Positions 13,101 to 28,789 of a stretch of 64,000 bases of DNA are shown here, in pieces. Both the position numbers and the translations under genes were made by a program. The DNA is from Diploscapter coronatus (lineage: Eukaryota > Nematoda > Chromadorea > Rhabditida > Rhabditidae), in contig OZ038422.1 in assembly GCA_964036155.1 (NCBI GenBank), forward strand, positions 82,979,201 to 83,043,200, given 5' to 3'. Position 1 is the stretch's first letter. Every line of letters begins with the position of its first letter. The notes under the pieces were generated by a model. The model had not been told where the DNA came from and did no database searches. It saw nothing but the letters and a program-made list of their open reading frames with translations.

Positions 13101-16100
13101 CTCCTATTTTCCCTGCTAGTGCTTTGAAATGGGTACCAAACGATCACGTAGGAACGAATATCCGGGGTTCTAGTGCATTCCATCGATACGTTAGCGGGTG
13201 CAGTGTCCGTATTTGTACTGTTTTGCATAAGCTAATCGGTCATGGTGAGATGCGGGTCTTTTGTAAGGGATTATTGTGAAAAACTAGCGGTAGCAAATAA
13301 ATGCGTACGCTTGCACCCGTTATCGTGTCATCATCCCAATGACATCCAATCTAATTCAAATCGATCAATTCAATCCCAATCCACGAACTACCCTCTTGTG
13401 AATTGTAGAAGTATTCGAATTCGTTGCCAACGCCAGACAACCTGCTGGACGCTGTGACAAGTTCTGCTTCAGCTGTCAAGGTCATTCAGCAGTCAGGACA
13501 ATGTATCTGTGTGAGTCTGTGCGTATTGAGAAATGCGGATGCATGAAAGATGACCGTTGGTACGTGTCGCAACATTAGACGGAGAAGAAATTTCTAATGA
13601 TGTCAGGGGCAACTTGAATTCTTCTCGACTTTATGACACCGAAACTCACAAGTATAGGCGAAATAGTGTGGATAAAAATAGATCCGGCCTTAGCCAACCC
13701 TTCTCTAAACACTAAATAGAGATTCACGAAGTCGTGAAGACTCCAAATCGCCAAGTCTGAAGATTATTGAAACGCTTTCACTTCTTCGCAAGATTTCCTC
13801 AGATTATGAAGTTGCGATGTTGCGACATTCCCAAATTGCATATGCAAGGCTGATGGATTTCTCGCGTCTCTGCACCTTTTTCTGCAAAAAATGATGTATG
13901 ATGTTAAGCTGATTGCGTGATAAAGGAAAATATGCTAAAGTAAACCAGAAAACATTTAAGGCCGCTACAATAATGTCCGCGACCTTTTATTTGAACAAAT
14001 CTCATCCTCTCGAAAAATGTTCATTTTCGTCCGAGAGTCTGGCTATATAGAGTTCAGGGGTTCGAGAAATCCTCAGCTGCAGTGTCTAAATTTGCCGTGT
14101 TGCATGATCAATTCTGGCATGTTAGAGAGCGTGAAGCGTGAACAATTCGAGCAGGGAGCAGCTTTTTCTGCTGCTCGCTATTGTGCATCTGTTTTGTTGC
14201 GACAATGAGATTGCAGCAGATTGCATCATGCACCTCTATGCCTCTATGCATCCCTGCTTGCTGCTTGTAGTCCTTTAGTTCAAGCTCAAATAGCATTAGT
14301 CTCCGCTGAGGAAGCACGACAAAAATAGCACAAGTGCCTATCCATACCTTATCGCCTCGTGTTTTGCCTCTTTTGCGATAAATCGTGAACAACGGCACAA
14401 CGACAGATCATAATCTATCAATGACAATGCAAGGATGATTTCAAACTCTCTCAAGTAAAATCAGATTAAAGTGCTGAGATTTTGCTTCCTAACAGTTTGG
14501 TTTGAACAGATTTCGTTTGGCTTATTTTGGACAATTCTGTGAGATTATTGGAGTGAAATAGCATAGTAGATGGAACAATGGAAACTGAATAGCTTTAGGT
14601 TGAGAAGCGTAAGATGCGTCGACTATCAGAGATGATATCTGATTGGGAAAGGCCGTCACGATCGTCACTGACTCACATGTACCTCTACGCTAGAAGAGAG
14701 TCCGTCTACATCGCCAGAAAGAAACTCGCTGGACTCAAAGATTGGGCTCTGGATCTGTTGGCCAAACTGAAATCCAAACAAGGCATGGCGATTCGACGAG
14801 AGACAAGAGCGACAAAACTCGTAGCAACAGTCATGGGTATTTTATTCCCGACAATTTTGCTTCCATTATTGCGCGATTTAGTTGTGTTTCTTGTCTGTTG
14901 GTTACCGTTCTTCTCACTGAATATGTATAAAATCTACGAACTGATGTATGGTCACTGGTCGCCAGAAATGGAAATTTGGTTTCATTGGTAATTTCTGTTG
15001 CGTTCTTCCTTTAAAATTTAGTATATTTTTAGGTTCACTGCCTTGGGTTATGTCAACTCTTCGCTCAACTTCTTCATCTATTCAACCATAAATCCAGTAA
15101 GAAGATTCTCAACTGACTGGCTCAGGCAATTTCTTGGCAATTTAGAAATTCCGGCATACTTTTCGTAAATTATTGGGTCTGAGAAAATCGACGAGAAGAC
15201 GACGGGAAAAATCCTGGATGCTTCCACCGAAGGAGAGCGGAAAGTAAGGAATGAAAGGAGTGAAAATGAGAAAAACTGAGAAAAATGAATAAAATGAGGA
15301 ATAATTCACGGATTCCCAAATGCATAATTGATTCACTTTATTGCAGGAAATGCGGGTGCGGCTTCAAAATCGTGAAAAGTCCGCTGAAGAAAACCAATTC
15401 TGCAGGGTAAGATTTTGGATTTTCGAAGTCACAAATATTTTTTAATTAAAAACGTGAAACAAACGAATTATAGCACCGAGTCTTCCAGCAGCTCTGAACA
15501 TATGCATTTGAAATATTTTCGTCATTTGAAATATGCGAAAAGGTTAACTAATAGTCGACTAGCTTATAGAAAATTAACCTGTAGATTTTGCCAATTAACC
15601 GTGCATCATAGCATGTGCTTCCTATAGCTAATGCCTTTGCAAATTTCGCCTTGTAGACATTTAGCATAAGTTTCAGCTAATTCACCAATTGGCTCTATTG
15701 CAATTTCCAGAAAAAAAGCATTTTGCTTTGTAGAAAGTGTAAAAGAATGAGTAGCTTTCTTTCCATTAGCTCTGATAATTCTTCTTGATTCGTCGATAAT
15801 TTCCTCAAATTTAGGCCCTTGGCTAACCGAAAAATATCGGCTCAAAATCCTGAAATCGTCATCGACGAAATCTCACCAAATCACATCTCGATTTCTGCTG
15901 GAGGAAACACCACTTTCAGGTTGTTTTTAAACCCTTTCTTGCAAGATAATTTCCATGATGCAAATTTAGACGCTCGTCTGACGATTGCATCCGTCGATCC
16001 TCTTCAGAAATCATTGGCGGAATTGTTTTGCCATCACAGAGTGGAGGCGACAAGAACAGGAGGTCCACCTTACTAACCATTGCTTACTTTGAGAAACATG

Positions 16101-16108
16101 ATGACTAA
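10176..16108 (+). CDS. aminergic G-protein-coupled receptor, dopamine D2-like
   Basis: Seventeen phase-consistent exons: 10176-10340, 10597-10677, 10722-10787, 10984-11096, 11211-11323, 11374-11646, 11698-11810, 11856-11922, 12150-12258, 12418-12601, 14599-14836, 14882-14987, 15033-15096, 15146-15243, 15347-15406, 15815-15919, 15970-16108 (about 697 aa). Seen: N-terminal NAS/NLS glycosylation sites; TM1 ILGNCMVV; TM2 LVSLAMADLIVGAFVMP; TM3 with the amine-binding Asp (CVLDVSAS) and a VDR in place of DRY; serines in TM5 (YMLSSSIFAFYLPC); TM6 FLVCWLPFF; TM7 NSSLNFFIYSTINP. The third intracellular loop exceeds 250 residues and carries RRFSDAV and RKSVAF, possible phosphosites. Family knowledge: such long loops occur in Gi-coupled dopamine, tyramine and octopamine receptors. 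The D2-like call (dop-2/dop-3 type) is inference. The cytoplasmic tail of about 150 residues is unusually long, and its 3' end is uncertain. Confidence 0.82.
12602..12859 (+). other. in-frame open extension of GPCR exon 10
   Basis: If the donor at 12602 is not used, the frame stays open for 85 codons to a TAA. It is rich in Ser, with SERSSNSPSNSPKYR and KVSSSSSPLTHL. This resembles the disordered loop it would extend, so alternative loop forms are possible. It is either retained-intron coding potential or chance. Confidence 0.3.
12827..12958 (+). repeat. direct repeat in GPCR intron
   Basis: CTTGCGACCTACCCYCTGTAT occurs at about 12828-12850 and again at about 12934-12956, roughly 105 bp apart, inside the 2-kb intron between GPCR exons 10 and 11. 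Confidence 0.6.
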
Positions 16109-16365
16109 GTCACCCAAGAGTTTACATTTCTTGACGAATCTCTGAAGAGGACTCCCAAAAAGGGTTGTGTGCAGTCATACATTCGTAATCGTGCTATCCT
16201 ATGAACCTGTACCTATAGACGCTATGAGCCTATCTGATATGTCATCATTATGAGTAGATGTACCTATTAGTGCTGCACCACATTTGTCCGATCTCCTTTA
16301 GATGCTTCTACCTGTATACAACCCTACAAATCACATGTAAACTCGTAATAGGTCGACCATTTTAG

Positions 16366-16545
16366 AGGGTCAGGAATGTCAACTTCTTCAGCCAGTCTCC
16401 ATATTCACGAAAAGAGGATGAACTTCGAGGCGATGAACCAGGGCCAAGTCGACTTGGAGATCTTCGTCTGACGGCGTCACAATACCTGCAGAAGCCTCGC
16501 AGATTCATGCACATGTCGTCATCCATGCCTCAATCAATCAGATGA
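16366..16545 (+). CDS. alternative last exon of the GPCR tail (candidate)
   Basis: After the acceptor CATTTTAG (or TAGAG, which moves the start to 16368) there is a 59-codon frame. It includes VRNVNFFSQSPYSRKEDELR and LRLTASQYLQKPRRFMHMSS and ends in TGA. If the preceding exon stops at 16040 (donor A|GTGGAG), the phase fits (A|GG). That would replace the 15970-16108 ending with a basic, Ser-rich tail. Transcript data would settle it. Confidence 0.4.
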   Translation, partial: RVRNVNFFSQSPYSRKEDELRGDEPGPSRLGDLRLTASQYLQKPRRFMHMSSSMPQSIR

Positions 16546-18922
16546 TCAAACTAGTTCCAAGCAACGAAAACTATTGAATTGCTAAATTCATTCAATTTCA
16601 TAATGATCTCAAAATACCGTAAATTTTCAAAATTTATACCGAAACGAACATGTCGTTTTGCTATTTCTCTCACTTACTTTTGCGCAACTTTCGATCCGAT
16701 TTATAAATATTAAACACACTCGAAATGAATTACAATTTGCAGTTAGGAAATTCAACTTCTAACTTACGTTGGATGAAGAAACATTTGCCCATTGTTAAAG
16801 TTGCATTAGTAAAATTGAAGCAAGAAATTTTACGGTATTTTTCCTCTAAAGCTGTTTTACCTTGCCGTGAGAAATTCCTATACATTTTTGCCATAAATCT
16901 AATCTAAATTGCCATTGCTAAATTGCACTCTGTTAGATGCACAATTCATATCCGATGAGCTTAATCCATCTCAAACCGACTACGGGCTATTTCTTCTTCC
17001 AGATCTACCTCTGTGATATATCCATTCCTTGCACATGCATAACCTTATGCACGTGAGAATATAACTTGTGTTTCAATCCCAAAATATACATCTGCATTTG
17101 TATCGTTTTCTTTTCCGAGAATTATTTATTTTCATTAGTCTTTCAGGGCTTTTTCATAATTACTTTTTACTTGCTTTTTTGTTGAAATTTCTAATGTATT
17201 ATTGGAGATTTTGATATGATTTTTGAGGAAACAATAATGCAATAAATTATTATTACCTCGCATGCATTTTTCCTGATCAAGTGTTCATAATTTGAGGGAT
17301 GAGGATGGACAGGACAGATTATGAATGGAATGCAAACACGAATAAGCCACTGCATTCTTACACGTTGCATAAGGGTTGTTTTGCAATTTGCAATAAAAGT
17401 GACGAAAGTATTTACCTCTTTGATGACTCTGTAATAGTGATTCAAGAATTGGATTAATTTCATAATAAGAATACGAAATGGGAGAAAATTGAAAGAAATT
17501 AAAATATTAAAAATATATAGAATGTTTCATAATTACCTATTACTCTACTAAAACTTCTGTATTTTCGTACTCTAAGTCATCCGAAGTGCTATAAATTAGG
17601 TATCAATTTGGAGTCTGGTATAAGTAGAATATTAGACAAGTTTCATTGTATCAGTACAATGATTTTATCACTGATAAGAGACTGATATCTTATTGGTAGT
17701 CAAAATTCAGCTATATCGTTAAAATCCGAATCCTGATGACGTCTGGTTTCAACACAAATTCTAGAAAGAATAACGATTAGAATTTGAACGCTTGATTCGA
17801 ATCTTAGCATGGTTCTTCTCCAAGATCCGTTCAGATTTGGCTGCAATGCAATTTGCAACTTGCAACTCGCTCGAAGAAAATAAGACGAACAATGCAAAGT
17901 GGTCGAAAATGGGACGAGTTGCCAGATTTGCTCAAATGTTCCCGTTTCTTCTTTTCTCGAAGTTTCGAACTTTTCCTAAATTTTCAAAGAAAATTTACTT
18001 ATTTTTCATGGAAAATCGCACGACACACTTGTTGCAGAATAAGTGAAGAACTCCCGAGACTGATTTGCTTCCATTCGTTTATCATTTTTTGCAGGTTTTC
18101 TACCATTTTTTCAGTCACTTTTCGTTTTTCCGTCTGTCAATTCCATTTCGTTTCCCGATTTTTTCGATCTGACCTCGAATCTTCGAATCGTTCCTCGTCC
18201 TTTCCGTACCCATTTATTGATTTCTCGTTCTAAACTAGGTCAAGTCTGTCTGTTCCCCTTCCTTTGCGAAACTCGCAGTCTGAAAATTTGATCTTCCTCT
18301 GTAGGTTTCAAAAATTTTTCTTTTCTCTCGAAATTCGAATAGATTCTCAAAAGCTCTGGAATTTTCTTCGATTTGTATTTTTAAATCTCGCGGCATTTTC
18401 TCCACCCTCATTTCCGCATTGAATCTTCTCGAAGCAGCAGCGAGATACGAATTTTCTCATTTTCCCTGTGACCTCTTTGAGAAATCTCCAAAGTTTACCC
18501 GGAACTGTTCACTGTGCATTTCCAAAATCGTCAGTCCTTTGTCTATTCTCTGGGCGTTGAGCATTTCAGTCGTCACCCTCTGCGTCCCTGCTGTGCATCG
18601 TCAGCACAAGGACGTGTTCCCTATTTCTCTGCGCCCTCCCCTCCCTTTTCCCGTCTCTTTATGTGACGTGTTATTTCGCCCCTCTCTATTTATTCCCCTC
18701 TCTCTCGCTCATTTTTCTCGTCCTTTCTCCGCTATCGGGTCGTGTCGATTTTCAAATCGCTTCTCCTAAAATTCTCAAGATTTTCGTTCGTTTTGACTAA
18801 TTCCGTTTGATTTCAGAGACTTTTCAAGCCTTCAAACCTCCTATTCAACTACCTGAACGCGTCCAACGAGTGAACCTGTGAGTGAGTCTGCAAGCAGTTA
18901 AGCAGTCGGACATACGAACAGA
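16546..18922. other. spacer upstream of BiP
   Basis: There is no confident gene. It is AT-rich to about 17.8 kb, then pyrimidine-rich (TTTTC/CTCTC) to 18.8 kb, as often seen 5' of highly expressed nematode genes. It contains the candidate UPR elements listed separately. Open frames here lack splice context. Confidence 0.5.
18611..18670 (+). promoter_or_regulatory. candidate unfolded-protein-response elements
   Basis: GGACGTGTT at 18610-18618 and TGACGTGTT at 18664-18672 lie about 54 bp apart and about 250-310 bp before the BiP start codon. TGACGTG is the core recognised by XBP1/ATF6-type bZIP factors, the expected regulators of BiP. The sequence is seen; its function is inferred from the family. 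Confidence 0.45.
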
Positions 18923-23271
<4,349 letters not shown>

Positions 23272-24544
23272 ATGACGTCGTCCTGCAGCCAGTCCACCAC
23301 AATCACTAAATAGACGGGATTCTGCGACAGTGTATATCTCTCTGTACTCGTCGCACCAACTCAGTGCAACCTCCTTCCTTCCTTCATTTCCTCCTCTTTT
23401 TTGCTCCCCACGCTCCTCCATCTCTCTACGCGGTCGTCCCACATCTCCCCTAGACTTCACTTCTTTCCTCCCACTCACCCCGTTTCTGTCTCGAGTAGGA
23501 TAAAGTCATTTTGATGTGCGGTATCTGAATTGATTTACTTGATGTGCTAATACATACTCTCTTTACTGTGAAATGTAAACTATTCGTATTTCTCCACCCC
23601 TTTTTATTTTATGTTTACTTGGAACAACAAATTTATTCGCTCTTTCTGTACTTTTCTCTCAAGATTTTCGGAATCCGGATTTATTTTCCACACTTTATTA
23701 TGCCTAGTATAATTGATCCAAAATGGAATAGGCAAATTCTCTGCCAAATCCAATTTGATCAATTTCTATATGAGGTGTTTTATCGTGTTTAGGTCTGCTT
23801 TTACCTTTTGATGGTTTTATTTATTGATGACAGAGTTTCTCACTGATTTACTCAATTTATCTAGAGTTATCAAAATGTTCTAAGATACGTGTTGACTGTG
23901 ATCGATCCACATTATTTATTTTTCTTTTAATCTTTTCTCATTTTAGATTTAGGAATTTTCTCAGATCCTGATTCTCGAGGATCAGATCACCTTTTGCATC
24001 CATCTAGTTATATCGAATTTTGCAATTACCATTTTTGCCCAACTTTTTGTTGTTTTATCTCATCATTTTTATGAGTTTATCCTTTTCATGGTTATGATTT
24101 TTCGGATTGTTTTCGAATAAATTTCTACTTGATAAAGAAATTTGAGATTTATCGAATATGCTAATAATAATTCCATAACGACATAAAACATGAAGATTTG
24201 TAAATGAAAAATGAACTAATTGAATGTCACTATATTCAACAGAAAAATCATCGCGATGCTATAATGAAATCAATAACCTCACGCTATTTATAACAATATC
24301 AGCACCTATTCGGTAGAAGTGATTTACGATTTTTTACCCTCTATGCATCCTCTCACAATAGAAACCATTTGAAGTTCAAAAACTCGACGTAAAAATTTAA
24401 TAGAATATTTACCCAAGTAAAGCTTCATAAAAGCCAAGACTATATTTGAGATTAATTACCTTTGTACACTATAGGACAGGAAAGCGTTTTGATGATTTTT
24501 AAAGTCCACCAAATTCCATTTTCGAACACTCACGTTCACATCTT
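23272..24544. other. 3' flank of BiP and convergent spacer
   Basis: This covers the BiP 3' UTR, C/T-rich to about 23.5 kb, then an AT-rich spacer. An AATAAA at about 24116 is a possible but distant poly(A) signal. It lies between convergent genes, and no coding sequence was seen. Confidence 0.55.
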
Positions 24545-26707
24545 CTACATTTCTTCTTCTCTGCCTTTAGTTGTCGAATCATTGACTAGATTAAAGATCG
24601 AAGATGACTGTCTGGACATAGAAGTGGAAGGTTCTTCTTCAAGCAATGGCTGTGTCTCTTCATCTTGCGGTGGCTAAATGAATCGATTTGAATTGTCGCA
24701 AAAATAATTTCACTGTATTAATTTTAATAGTAGGCATTGCCAATTAACAAATTTATGACATAATTGGTGATATTAAAAAAAAAAAAACCTGGGTTTGTCT
24801 TGTAGAACCGCTTGATGAAGTTGTGGGAGCATCATCTCTATTTTTCTGTATCCTGCTTGGATTCGTTGCTTGTTGTTTGATTTTTTGCATCTCGATTGAA
24901 CCCGACGCACTTTGCTTATTTAATTGCCCCGATGGTTCCTGTTTCTTATTTATTTTAGGAATGTCGGTAATTGGGAGCTTTGGACCGATTGCAGTATCAG
25001 GGCCAGTTGCACTTTCACTTCCACTTTGGTTATTCTCATTCCCTGTTGTCAAAGGTGCTCCTGGAATCAAATCCGGCTCTTCTTGTTGAGGTTCATCGAC
25101 AACTTCGGAACTCTTCTTCGTCCATTGTCCGCATGTTAAGCATTTAACTTTATTCCTCCTCCATATTCCGCATGTCAAGGATTTAATTTTCGCTTCGATC
25201 GTGTCCCTGGTCTAAATTTCATATCGATTGATTGGGAATTGTGGCGGCTAAGAATGTGAATTTCGAATTTTTGTCATTTAACAAACTGATTATATTAAAC
25301 AAACTGGAATTTTCTGACATCACCAAAACTGACGATATATGATAATCAGGGCTGTCGGAACTCCACTCTACTCTGAATGGAATTCGAAATGGAGCGAAGT
25401 TAGGAATTTTGAGAAAAGTTTGGAGTTGAAGTGGAGTTTAAAAATTTTCTCACCTCCGACAGACCTGATGATAATTATAAATATTTCGAAACTTTCATCC
25501 GGCTTTGCATAGTAAATTGTAACTAACAGAATGATATATTCGCATTTTTTTCTACCATTTCATATCAAACTTAATTTATCTTACCTCTTTCGGTATGTAA
25601 TTATAGACTGTTTCAAAAATGAAATCAAGCAGAGACTTCACTAATTTCCATATCACGCAGACTATCGCAAAAAAAACCCAGATAAAACATGAGTTCACTT
25701 AAATTTATAGAATATTTTGAAAGAAAGAAGATATTTTTTATACCCTATCGCTATCCCTTCGTTGACCATATCACAGCATTCCAATCCGCAACACAGCTGT
25801 TTATCTGTGCATCCATAGCTTATGCTATTTATTGGTGTTCCATTTCTGTATACGATCTAAAAGAAATACCGTCAAAGAAATAGTTAATTCTAGTTTTAGG
25901 CTCGAAATATATTAATTCCCAGAGAAAATCAGATGGAAATCTGATTTCTGATTTATATGACGCCAGGTTTAATCAAATGAACGCTCTTTGATTTTAGCTA
26001 TAAGTAAATTCTGACCTTATTCCAATTAATCCTTTCTTCTTCGTGATCTCCAATTTCTTTATCTGAATAGGTGCAGATTCCTTTTAACCACGGACAATTT
26101 CGGTAATGAGAGGCCTTCTCGTTCAGAGCGTCTTCATGATCGAATGTGTAGATGCACATCTGTTTTAGAACGTCCCTATTCGAATCTTTCACATAGTAAT
26201 TGAGATCTAAATTGTTCTCACTTATAATTTAATCAATTTTTAACCAAAATCAATGCAGAATTGCATTAATTTACCAAAATAATATTCAGTTCTATTAAAT
26301 TTGAATGAGTTCTTCGCTTGTTTGAGCATGTACAGATCCTTTCCCTTGTCGAATTCAAATATTGAGGAATTTAAGCCAAAAATCTTCGCCTTTAGATGCA
26401 TTATATACTCATAGCGTTTTCTAAACTACATGGATGTTTCATAATACGTAGAAGAATATAACTTTGCATAGTCAGGACCTTTGAAGAGACCTTGATATGT
26501 GTTGACAATTTGGCAATAGTGCAATTCATCTTTTATCGTGCAGTGAGTCCATGATGAAATTATCGCTAACTTATTTAGTTTTTCTAAATTCCACTACTCT
26601 TACATTCTAGTTCTACTTAACTTACCCCAGATAAACGTATTAACGCTGAAACTGCTAATCGTCAAAATTGGTAGAGCCCAATAAAATAATAGGACTCGAA
26701 TCAGCAT
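24545..26707 (-). CDS. nematode CX-module type I membrane protein
   Basis: Exons in gene order: 26707-26626, 26565-26463, 26420-26275, 26206-26016, 25856-about 25767, TM exon ending 25585, 25211-24789, 24673-24545. An N-terminal signal peptide (MLIRVLLFYWALPILTISS) is followed by a Cys-containing ectodomain. The CX motif YGCTDKQLCCGLECC then precedes a membrane span (CFIWVFFAIVCVIWKLV). The cytoplasmic tail has TCGIWRRNK/TCGQWTKK repeats and is rich in Gln, Ser, Thr and acidic residues, ending TKGREEEM. Family: the CX module is a nematode extracellular cysteine module of unknown function. Oddity: the CX exon and TM exon join in frame only through a donor at T|GTGATA, which removes the final Cys; the obvious donors (ATG|GTCAAC, GG|GTATAA) give the wrong phase. 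It may be decaying, or may have a hidden microexon. Confidence 0.75.
25347..25467. mobile_element. hAT-like MITE, 121 bp
   Basis: The termini CAGGGCTGTCGGA and TCCGACAGACCTG are inverted repeats. They are flanked by a perfect 8-bp direct repeat, ATGATAAT (25339-25346 and 25468-25475), the target duplication expected for hAT elements. The element has no coding capacity and lies in an intron of the CX-module gene. Confidence 0.82.
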
Positions 26708-27579
26708 ATCTGAATTTTTAAAAATGAAAATCGATAGTTATTTATTTAAAAGGAAGGAGATGCAAATAGAAAACTAAAACGTTTCTGGCCACTAGTCAAG
26801 GTCAGAGAGATAAAAAATAGATCGAAAATGCGCGCGATTGTACAGAGATAAGTGAGCAGTGACGATGTTTTGAATGCTCGAGTGAAAATTTCGAAATATA
26901 ATGAAAAAGCCCTGACTCATCCGTAACGCATTACAACTATAATTTAAAGCCAATCTGATTGAACTATAGACTCGCTCTTCACGTTGAACTGTTGTCCTTT
27001 CTGCTAAATTGCACAACAAAATAAACCTTCATTAAACTTTTCATGGGCGAGTTTTAGACAAAACTACAACATTTTAGAAACAAAAAAGTCAACAAGATTT
27101 ATTGGCGCGCATAGTTGTGTAAGGTAAAATCGAAATTGATAAGAAGTTAGCGGTGCTTTAAACCTACTAAATATAAATAAAATACTGATAGCTTTTCATG
27201 ATATTTGCCATATTAGATTGGAAAAAATCATAACGAGTACTTTTTAATAAAAAAATAAACATTAATATCGAAAATTAATATTTCTCGGAAGGCAAATGGG
27301 TAAAGACAATGAAGGTCAAAAATATAACCCTTATTCTGATACAAAAATAATTTCATAAATTCATGAACGAATAGGGAAAAAATTAACCGATAAATGATCA
27401 AGAAATGATACTAATATTCTCAAATGATACTTTTTGAAAAATTTGTAAATTTTGATATTTTGCACTTTCAACATAAACAAACCCGCCCTTATAAACTTAA
27501 CAAATGAAAATTTACATTCCACCTTCATAAAGTATTCTAAATAGCAAAAGGCAAGAGATTCAAATATTGAAACATCGAA
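26708..27579. other. spacer between two minus-strand genes
   Basis: Very AT-rich (871 bp) and carrying the 3' flank of the ubiquitin-like gene and the 5' flank of the CX gene. No further gene was seen. Confidence 0.55.
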
Positions 27580-28789
27580 TTATTTTCCCTTATTTGGTGG
27601 ATTTTGAGGGAAAACCACCAGGTCCAAGGTGGATTCGGCTGGCATTTTGTAGGCGGTGAAAAGCTGGTGGTTTTCGAAGATCATGCCTAAATCAATTGAA
27701 CTATAGATTTAGAATCAGAAACAGCTGAACCTGAACAGAATTAGTCCAATTTTGGAATCGGTTTAGGAGCATCTCTCCCACCTTTGTTCAGGAGTTAAAA
27801 GCGTAAAGACCTACTCCCATAGCGAAGAATCTGCTGTTCGACTGGGTACTTGAGCATTTCCATGATTCTCCGCTTGATCTTGAGAATCGTCGCGTTGTTG
27901 TCCACGTCGATTCTGAATCGCTTGTTTTCGATCGTTCGGATGAAGATGGCCATTTTGTCAGGCATTCGATTCATCAATTTCAGAGTGGCGTTTGTCTGGA
28001 TATTGTAATCGGAAATCGTCTTCTTGTCGTCCAGAATCGCTCCTGAATTTTGTAAACTGAAAGGTCCAGATCATAGTAGTTTATCGAGGCATCAAAGATT
28101 TGCGTGATGTACAATGTCATAATTTCATCATTTGTAATATTCTTCTTTGCATTACTTTCATAAAGGTATAAAATCAACAAGAAACGATGAAAACATTGTT
28201 GCCTCATTTTATACTGTAACTGTTGTAAACAGAAAAAAAAATCAATGATGATTTACCGTTGAATGACAAGCTCTGTTGATGATTGAGAAGGGCAGATGAG
28301 TCCGGAATGACGGCCTTCACCTGCTCGATTGTGTATCTTTTATCGACGGTGAGGTTGCACTTCTTTCCGTCATTTGCCTCGATATTGATATGCATTTTAG
28401 TAGGTTCTTCCTTCTCGGCCTGCACGTTTTGTTCGTCCTCCTTCTCGTTCTGATCTGTCTCTTGCTCTGCAGTCTTTTCCCTCTTCGTGAATTTCATTGA
28501 GATGTTGTAATCAGACAGAGTGCACCCTAAGTTTATAGGTATAAGTCGTTCCATTATCAGCATCACAGCAGAAATTCAGAAATATATGTCGCTTTCTTGA
28601 AAAAGTCTTTTATTTTATTGCTTATTATTGATCGGTATTAATTCGTCTCAAAAATCGAGATGATATTTTAAGAGGTCAATTCTTCCGTTTACCGGCATTG
28701 ATTTTGATCTCTCCGTGCTCGATCGAGTCGTTGTCTTCGACCTCGAGAACGATCTTCGAACCGATATGCGTCGTCACGGTGAACTTCAT
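27580..28789 (-). CDS. divergent tandem ubiquitin-like polyprotein
   Basis: Four exons in gene order: 28789-28693, 28526-28257, 28042-27815, 27686-27580 (233 aa, phases close). Three ubiquitin-fold units are seen. Unit 1 (residues 1-45) is MKFTVTTHIGSKIVLEVED..., with INAGCTLSDYNI but without the helix region. An acidic Glu/Lys linker follows (about 46-76). Unit 2 (about 77-150) has TISDYNIQTNATLKL, matching the LSDYNIQ..STLHL stretch of ubiquitin. Unit 3 runs from MAIFIRT to the end with STLDLVV. No unit ends in GG, so it is probably not processed or conjugated. All three introns fall at the same site, phase 1 in the codon corresponding to the conserved Gly after the fourth strand, showing growth by unit duplication. 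The role is unknown; an interaction scaffold is possible. Confidence 0.8.

Noticed and set aside
13242..14398. Open frames inside the GPCR 2-kb intron
   Set aside because: None has splice sites in phase with the neighbouring exons or recognisable protein text.
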